NCBI RefSeq assembly: GCF_014205165.1
Contig: NZ_JACHMZ010000001.1
Coordinates: forward strand, 62,001-126,000
Source: Micromonospora carbonacea
GTDB lineage: Bacteria; Actinomycetota; Actinomycetes; Mycobacteriales; Micromonosporaceae
Reading direction: 5' to 3'
DNA: 64,000 nt
Shown here: positions 59,378 to 64,000 of the stretch, one piece after another
Layout of the letters: each line of letters opens with the position of its first letter
Position numbering within the stretch: the stretch's first letter is position 1
Notes under the pieces: model-generated
Databases searched by the model: none
What the model saw: the letters and a program-made list of their open reading frames with translations, nothing else
Told to the model about the DNA's origin: nothing
Made by a program: the position numbers and the translations under genes

Positions 59378-59931
59378 GTCCGCTCCCAGTCCACGGCGTC
59401 GACCAACCACTGCCCGTCGGGGGCCACCAGTTCCAGGCGCAGCCGCCCGGTGTCGAGCGGCACCACCACCTCGACGAAGCGTTCCGTCCGTGGGCGGAGG
59501 CTCGCTTCGCCGGTCGTCCGCTCCGCCGGGACACCCGCCGGGTCGGCACCCGAGAGCTGCTCGGTGAGCTCCGGGGTGGAGAGCGGACGCAGCGCCTCGT
59601 GCCAATCGTCCGCGTTGCTGCCGCGGCCACCGAGCCACGCGGCGACGAATCGGTCCGCGACCTGCTCGGGGGTCGGTGCGCCGGGGCGGGTCACCGGCGT
59701 CGGGGGCGCGGTGCCGCCGAGTACGCCGTCGTCACCAGAGGTCGGGTCGACGGTGGTGATCGGCTGGCTGGGTCGGTTGCTCAGCCCCGCCGCCGGGTCC
59801 CCCGGACCGGACGCCAGCCGGGCGGCGCCGATCACACCGAAGACGAGAACCCCGATGGCCAGCGCGATGCCCAGGCGGGACCGCAGCACCCGAGTGAAGA
59901 GGAACTCCACCGCGCGTCGCATGGCCCTCAC
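59374..59931 (-). CDS. Single-TM protein, VirB8/TcpC-like in layout
   Basis: 185 residues. One transmembrane helix (LGIALAIGVLVFGVIGAARLA), a Pro-rich linker and an outer domain starting TPEQVADRFVAAWLGG, resembling an NTF2-like fold as in VirB8 and TcpC. GTG 59931 overlaps the stop of the VirB6-like gene (GTGA), and its own stop overlaps the hydrolase start. Family inferred from layout and context, not from a firm motif. Confidence 0.7.
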   Translation of the reverse strand: MRAMRRAVEFLFTRVLRSRLGIALAIGVLVFGVIGAARLASGPGDPAAGLSNRPSQPITTVDPTSGDDGVLGGTAPPTPVTRPGAPTPEQVADRFVAAWLGGRGSNADDWHEALRPLSTPELTEQLSGADPAGVPAERTTGEASLRPRTERFVEVVVPLDTGRLRLELVAPDGQWLVDAVDWERT

Positions 59932-61880
59932 CGCGCTTCGGTGCGGATCCGCGGTGCGGAAGGTCGGGGCGTGGCCGGCTCGGTGGTCCCCGGTCGGTAG
60001 ATGACGAAGGACGGGTTCTCCGCCGGCACGTCCGGCTCGGTCCAGGTCGAGGGCTGGCGGCGTCGTGGCCGGGGCGCGGGAGGCCGTGCGGGGCTGCGCT
60101 GCTCCGGCACGGTGACCTCGTCGGGACGTTCCCGTCCGTCGGGCCGCTGCCGCTCGGCGGGGTTCGCGGTGCCGACGGTGGAGTGGCTCGGGTCCTCGTG
60201 CCGGGCCTCAGGCCGGAGAGTCGTCCGCTCGGCCGTCGCGCCGCGCTTGCGGGCCAGGGCCGGCTCGTTCGTGCCACCGGGCTCGGCGACGTCGAGCCTG
60301 GCAGCGGTGCGCATGTCCCGGAAGAACCGCCGGTGCCACGACCCGGCCGAGCTGACGGCCTCGCTGCTGTCCTTGCCGCCGAGCTGGGTGATGCGCCGGT
60401 ACGGCCGTAGCAGCAGCCAGCCGACCACCCCGCAGAGCCAGACGAGCACCACCTGGAGCCAGCCCGGCAGGGTCGCCGTGCTCATGATCAGATCCACGGC
60501 GAAGAGGTAGATGGCGGCCCCGGTGCCGAAGATGGCGATGTTGAACACGGCGGCGACGACGGCGTTGGCCAGCCGGCGCAGCCCGGCGCTCGCCGGGCGC
60601 ATCAGCCCTATCGTGCCCAGGATCGGCGCCGCGATCACCGCCCACCGGAAGATGAGGAAGCCCAGCAGCACCAGCAGCGACGCGGTGAGGTCGAACATCG
60701 CGAAGAGCAGCGCGGCGAGCACGGCGATGAAGCCCGAGCCGACCCGGTCCATGTCCCGAAGGCCCTGGAGGTACTCGTACGCCTCCCGGTCCTCGTTCTT
60801 GATCTGCTCCGCGACCCGGGCCCACTGCTGCTGCTTGGCGGAGATGGTCGTGTCCCGGGTCGCCGGATTGGCCCGGATCTTCTCCGTCTCCTCCCAGGAC
60901 AGCGACTTGGCGTCGTAGAGCGCCGGCCCGTACTTCTTGGCGGTCTCGCTGTCGGCCGACCCGAGCACCCCGCGCAGCCAGTTGCGGTAGAGCATGGACT
61001 CGGTCGCGGTGTCACTGGCCCGCACGGCGGGAGGCCGCTTGTCAATGCAGGCATCCGGGTTGGGCAGGGCGCACTTTTCAGGTGGGGTGTCCCGGGTCGC
61101 CGGCCCGACGGCGTCGTGGACCACGCCGAGGGTGGTGACGAGCGTGCCGTCGGCGATGTTCGCGGACTTCACGGGCCACGCGGCGAGCGCGGTCACCGCC
61201 ACCATCACCAGCAGGGCCCAGCCGGCGGTGGTCATGGCGTTGCTCATGTCGGACTGGCGGGAACGCCAGAGCAGGTAGAGCCCCACCACGCAGAGCGTGA
61301 TGATGCCGAAGACGCTGAACACCTTCTGGTAGACGGCCTTGGTGGCCTGCTCCACCAGGGGGTCGGCCCAGGCCCACATCGACCGGGGGTCCCAGGCCCG
61401 CTCCCGCAGCGCGTTCGAGCCGCCGATGATCGCGGTGGCGATCATGAATTCGCCGTTCGCCACCGTGGTGGAGAACTTGTAGTCCGGATGGATCACCGCG
61501 GAGGCGCAACCGCCGGGCAGGTCGTAGGTCGGAAAGCTGTATCCGGCGTATCCGTAGTCGCTGTAGAGACCCTTGGGCCCGGGCAGCTTGGCGGAGTCGG
61601 GGCGGGAGGCGAACCAGCCGGCGAGGCCGGAGTCGGGTGCGGAGGGGACCGGGGCGTTGCGGCATTCGACCTGGTCCTTGCTGACCGCGCCCAGCTTGTC
61701 GACGCAGGCGCGGAAGTCGGCCTGCCATTCCTGGGTGCTGCACAGGTCCGCCTTCGCCTGCGCGGTCGGCAGGGCGGCGTACGCGGCGTCGCCGCCCACG
61801 GCCGGCCAGGAGACCGTGGCGCCGGCGAGTACGCCGAGCGCGAGCAGGAACGCCGCTATTCGGGCCCGGACCCTCGCCAT
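59928..61880 (-). CDS. Polytopic channel protein, VirB6/TrbL-like
   Basis: 650 residues. Signal-like N-terminal helix, an outer Cys-containing region (about 35-160), then seven or so transmembrane helices (for example VFSVFGIITLCVVGLYLLW, ALLVMVAVTALAAWPV, FIAVLAALLFAMFDLTASLLVLL, VVLVWLCGVVGWLLL), and a 130-residue hydrophilic tail rich in Pro/Arg/Thr. The layout fits the inner-membrane channel component of actinobacterial type IV secretion. GGAGG precedes ATG 61880, one base after the VirB4-like stop. Confidence 0.78.
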   Translation of the reverse strand: MARVRARIAAFLLALGVLAGATVSWPAVGGDAAYAALPTAQAKADLCSTQEWQADFRACVDKLGAVSKDQVECRNAPVPSAPDSGLAGWFASRPDSAKLPGPKGLYSDYGYAGYSFPTYDLPGGCASAVIHPDYKFSTTVANGEFMIATAIIGGSNALRERAWDPRSMWAWADPLVEQATKAVYQKVFSVFGIITLCVVGLYLLWRSRQSDMSNAMTTAGWALLVMVAVTALAAWPVKSANIADGTLVTTLGVVHDAVGPATRDTPPEKCALPNPDACIDKRPPAVRASDTATESMLYRNWLRGVLGSADSETAKKYGPALYDAKSLSWEETEKIRANPATRDTTISAKQQQWARVAEQIKNEDREAYEYLQGLRDMDRVGSGFIAVLAALLFAMFDLTASLLVLLGFLIFRWAVIAAPILGTIGLMRPASAGLRRLANAVVAAVFNIAIFGTGAAIYLFAVDLIMSTATLPGWLQVVLVWLCGVVGWLLLRPYRRITQLGGKDSSEAVSSAGSWHRRFFRDMRTAARLDVAEPGGTNEPALARKRGATAERTTLRPEARHEDPSHSTVGTANPAERQRPDGRERPDEVTVPEQRSPARPPAPRPRRRQPSTWTEPDVPAENPSFVIYRPGTTEPATPRPSAPRIRTEAR

Positions 61881-61881
61881 G

Positions 61882-64000
61882 TCACGCCTCCAGGTCAGCG
61901 ATGGTCGGCAGTTGGCCCGCTGCCGCGGCGACCGCGGCGGGGGTGGTGTCCAGGTGGTCCAGCAGCCCGTCGACGTACGACACGTCCACCCGGACCTTCT
62001 GCACCCGCCCGTCGACGTCGCGCATGACGAACTCGCGGAAGCCGAGCCGGGTGGCGGAGGTGGCGTCCGCTGTGGACAGCGAGGCCAGTGTCGCCTCGTA
62101 CCCGTCGTTGACGGGGACGCGGAGCAGCCGCAGTGCCTCGGAGGCGATCTCGGTGTCCTCGGCGATGCGGCCGACGAACACGGTGGAGACGAGGTTCTGC
62201 ACGTCGAGCCCGAGGATGTCCTTCGGGTTCTGCGAGGCGACCAGCGCGGCGAGGTTCCACTTGCGGGAGTCGCGGGCGAGGCGCACGAGGAACGACCGGC
62301 CGGAGCGCCAGCCCTCCATGAAGTGCGCCTCGTCCAGCCCGACCAGCTTCCTGGAGGACATCGAGCCGCCGTAGCAGCGGCGCACCGCGAGCCGGTGGGC
62401 GGTGTGCAGCATGGGCAGCGCGAGCGCCTCCTCGGCCGACCAGTACTCGCGTTCGATCTTGAGGTCGGGCAGGCGCAGCCCGGCCATGGTGATCACGGTC
62501 AGCGCCGCGTCGGCGCCGAGCAGCCCCTCCGGCGGGCGGCCGAAGAAGAGCATGGCCAGCGGCATCTCGGCGGTGTCCAGCAGCAGGTTCGCCAGCTCCC
62601 GGCCGGCGTCGTCGTCGAGCTGACCGAGGCAGGCGACCACGTCGTCCAGGGTGGACGTCTCCTCGGCCGGCACCTGCCGGACCGCGTGCCGGAACAGGGT
62701 CGCGGTGGACGCCTCCCGGGCCACCTGCGGCGGCACCAGCATCATGCAGATGTCCTGCACCAGCATGCGCCGCTCGGCACGGGCGTTGGAGACGGCGATC
62801 TCGAACTCCCGGTCGCCGGCCGCGCCGGTGCTGAACTCGCTGCGTAGCGGCGTCGGGATGAGCGCGTACGGCGCCAGCGTCCCCTGCTCGGAGCCGGTCA
62901 GGTTGAGCACCCGCGAGTACGGCCGCAGCTCGGGCATGCTGCACAGCCGGGCCAGCGGGCCGGACGGGTCGAGCAGGGTCACCTGCACGCCGCGCCGGGC
63001 GGCCAGGTAGCCCAGCGCGCCGAGCAGGGTGGACTTGCCGCCGCCGGGCTCGGCGACGAAGACCGCGAGGCCGGAGCGCTCCCGCACCTCCATCGGGAAG
63101 TGCAGGTCGAGGAAGACCGGCCGGCGGCAGGTGCCGGCGGTACGCCCGATCAGGTCGCCCCGCCGGTCGCCGACGGTGGACGCGGCCTGCGGCAGCGCGG
63201 CGGCGAGCAGGTTGACCGGCATCCGCCGGACGTAGCCGGTGTTGGCGATCGGCTCGCCGGGGATGAACTCGCGGGCCAGCCAGTCCTGGTTCTTCGGGTG
63301 CTGCAAGGACACGCGCAGTTCCCGGGAGTAGAGCTGGATGAGCCGGCGGGCCCGCTCCAGGCACTCCTCCCGGGTGCGGCCGCCGACGGCGATGCGGTGC
63401 CAGCCGTGGGCCCGGGCGGAGTCGACCGGCAGGCCGGTGGTCATCTCGTCGCCGATCACCAGCGCCCGCTTGGCCAGCCGCTCCAGCTCGGGCGGGGCGT
63501 CGATGCCGTGCTCGGCGTAGTCGAGCTGCTGGGAGCGGATCATCCGCAGCCGGTGTTCGAGGTTGCGGAAGCTGTCGCCGGAGCCGAGGATGTCGACCCG
63601 CGTGGAGATCTCCATCGGCCAGGGCAGCCGCTCGTGGAAGTGCAGCCAGGGCTCGTGCCGCTCGGGGATCTCCAGCGGCTCCATCCGGCCGACGGCGAGC
63701 ACGGCCACGTGCCGCTCCTCGCCGGTCATCCGGTTGACCAGCTTGACCGTCGACCCGTACGGGGTGCGGTACCGCTCCACCTGCTCGGTGAGGGCGAGCA
63801 GGTCGCCGCGTTCCCACCGGCCGTTGGTGACGGGGGAGAGGGCACCGGGCGGGGCCATGCAGAGCGCGACCGAGCGGTAGAGGAGCCACTCCAGCTCCTG
63901 GGTCGTGACCCGCCGGCCGCGCATGCCGAACGCGCCCAGCACCTCGTCGAACTGCTCGACGGTGCGGCCGAGCTTGCGGCGTTCGCCCTCGGCGACGCCG
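61882..64000 (-). CDS. VirB4-like T4SS ATPase (partial, runs off the window)
   Basis: About 706 residues are visible; the frame stays open to the window edge, so the N-terminus is missing. The ATPase module has Walker A VAEPGGGKSTLLGAL and Walker B KLVGLDEAHFMEG, then LARDSRKWNLAALVASQNPKDIL, all typical of VirB4/TraC/TrbE. It powers assembly and substrate transfer in type IV secretion and conjugation. It lies first in a coupled run with the VirB6-, VirB8- and VirB1-like genes. No relaxase or coupling protein is visible here. Confidence 0.85.
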   Translation of the reverse strand, partial: GVAEGERRKLGRTVEQFDEVLGAFGMRGRRVTTQELEWLLYRSVALCMAPPGALSPVTNGRWERGDLLALTEQVERYRTPYGSTVKLVNRMTGEERHVAVLAVGRMEPLEIPERHEPWLHFHERLPWPMEISTRVDILGSGDSFRNLEHRLRMIRSQQLDYAEHGIDAPPELERLAKRALVIGDEMTTGLPVDSARAHGWHRIAVGGRTREECLERARRLIQLYSRELRVSLQHPKNQDWLAREFIPGEPIANTGYVRRMPVNLLAAALPQAASTVGDRRGDLIGRTAGTCRRPVFLDLHFPMEVRERSGLAVFVAEPGGGKSTLLGALGYLAARRGVQVTLLDPSGPLARLCSMPELRPYSRVLNLTGSEQGTLAPYALIPTPLRSEFSTGAAGDREFEIAVSNARAERRMLVQDICMMLVPPQVAREASTATLFRHAVRQVPAEETSTLDDVVACLGQLDDDAGRELANLLLDTAEMPLAMLFFGRPPEGLLGADAALTVITMAGLRLPDLKIEREYWSAEEALALPMLHTAHRLAVRRCYGGSMSSRKLVGLDEAHFMEGWRSGRSFLVRLARDSRKWNLAALVASQNPKDILGLDVQNLVSTVFVGRIAEDTEIASEALRLLRVPVNDGYEATLASLSTADATSATRLGFREFVMRDVDGRVQKVRVDVSYVDGLLDHLDTTPAAVAAAAGQLPTIADLEA

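Noticed and set aside
1..64000. tRNA, rRNA, CRISPR arrays, insertion sequences, integrases
   Set aside because: No tRNA-like CCA-ended cloverleaf, repeat-spacer array, transposase DDE or integrase motif was recognised by eye. A covariance-model scan could still reveal a small RNA.

Overview
The window is very GC-rich and densely coding, with GTG starts, ATGA/GTGA stop-start overlaps and codons ending almost always in G or C. Gene content and order (marP-nudix-tlpA-nth block, crp, dacB, a DUF2342 metalloprotease, tilS, hpt-ftsH-folE, type VII secretion genes, HTH/DUF397 pairs, long dispersed palindromes) point to an actinomycete chromosome. The palindrome families suggest Micromonosporaceae (Micromonospora or a relative). 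No rRNA, tRNA, IS element or CRISPR array was found.

Layout. 1-15.5 kb: RidA and MBL-fold hydrolase; a giant adenylate cyclase/ATPase/TPR regulator; a receptor-type Ser/Thr kinase; a secreted S33 peptidase; a lipoprotein solute-binding protein coupled to a membrane protein; a secreted phospholipase D-like protein; a GT-C type membrane glycosyltransferase. 15.5-20.4 kb, visibly lower in GC: an AbiEi/AbiEii-like toxin-antitoxin pair behind an array of GTTTGC sites, a secreted M23-like protein, two small genes, and a divergent HTH(DUF5753)-DUF397 pair. 20.4-27.6 kb: a catabolic operon (TetR, AtuA-like, carboxyltransferase, biotin carboxylase, acyl-CoA dehydrogenase). 27.9-35.8 kb: phosphoesterase, Crp, CbiZ, CapA, then nth-tlpA-nudix-marP and a PAP2 phosphatase. 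35.9-42.9 kb: MycP, a fused three-ATPase EccC and divergent EccD, a partial type VII secretion set. 43-52.8 kb: housekeeping genes ppa, dacB, DUF2342 protease, tilS, an AraC/DJ-1 regulator, a 45-aa exported peptide, hpt, ftsH, folE. 52.9-64 kb: a membrane protein paired with an FtsK-like protein that has lost its P-loop lysine, then genes resembling a type IV secretion machine (VirB4-like ATPase running off the window end, VirB6/TrbL-like channel protein, single-TM VirB8-like protein, lysozyme-like/M23 wall hydrolase).

How the genes fit together. In Mycobacterium tuberculosis ridA-MBL lie beside crp-nth-tlpA-nudix-marP. Here the two halves are separated by about 27 kb that includes a cAMP-making cyclase, so the cyclase and the cAMP-binding Crp may form one circuit. 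Many single genes start 6-8 bases after a TANNNT hexamer with no Shine-Dalgarno, which suggests leaderless transcripts. The most unusual features are a palindromic repeat inserted in frame into the AtuA-like gene, the operator array of the AbiE-like pair, the 30-bp minisatellite in the FtsK-like gene, and a probable CTG start of folE.
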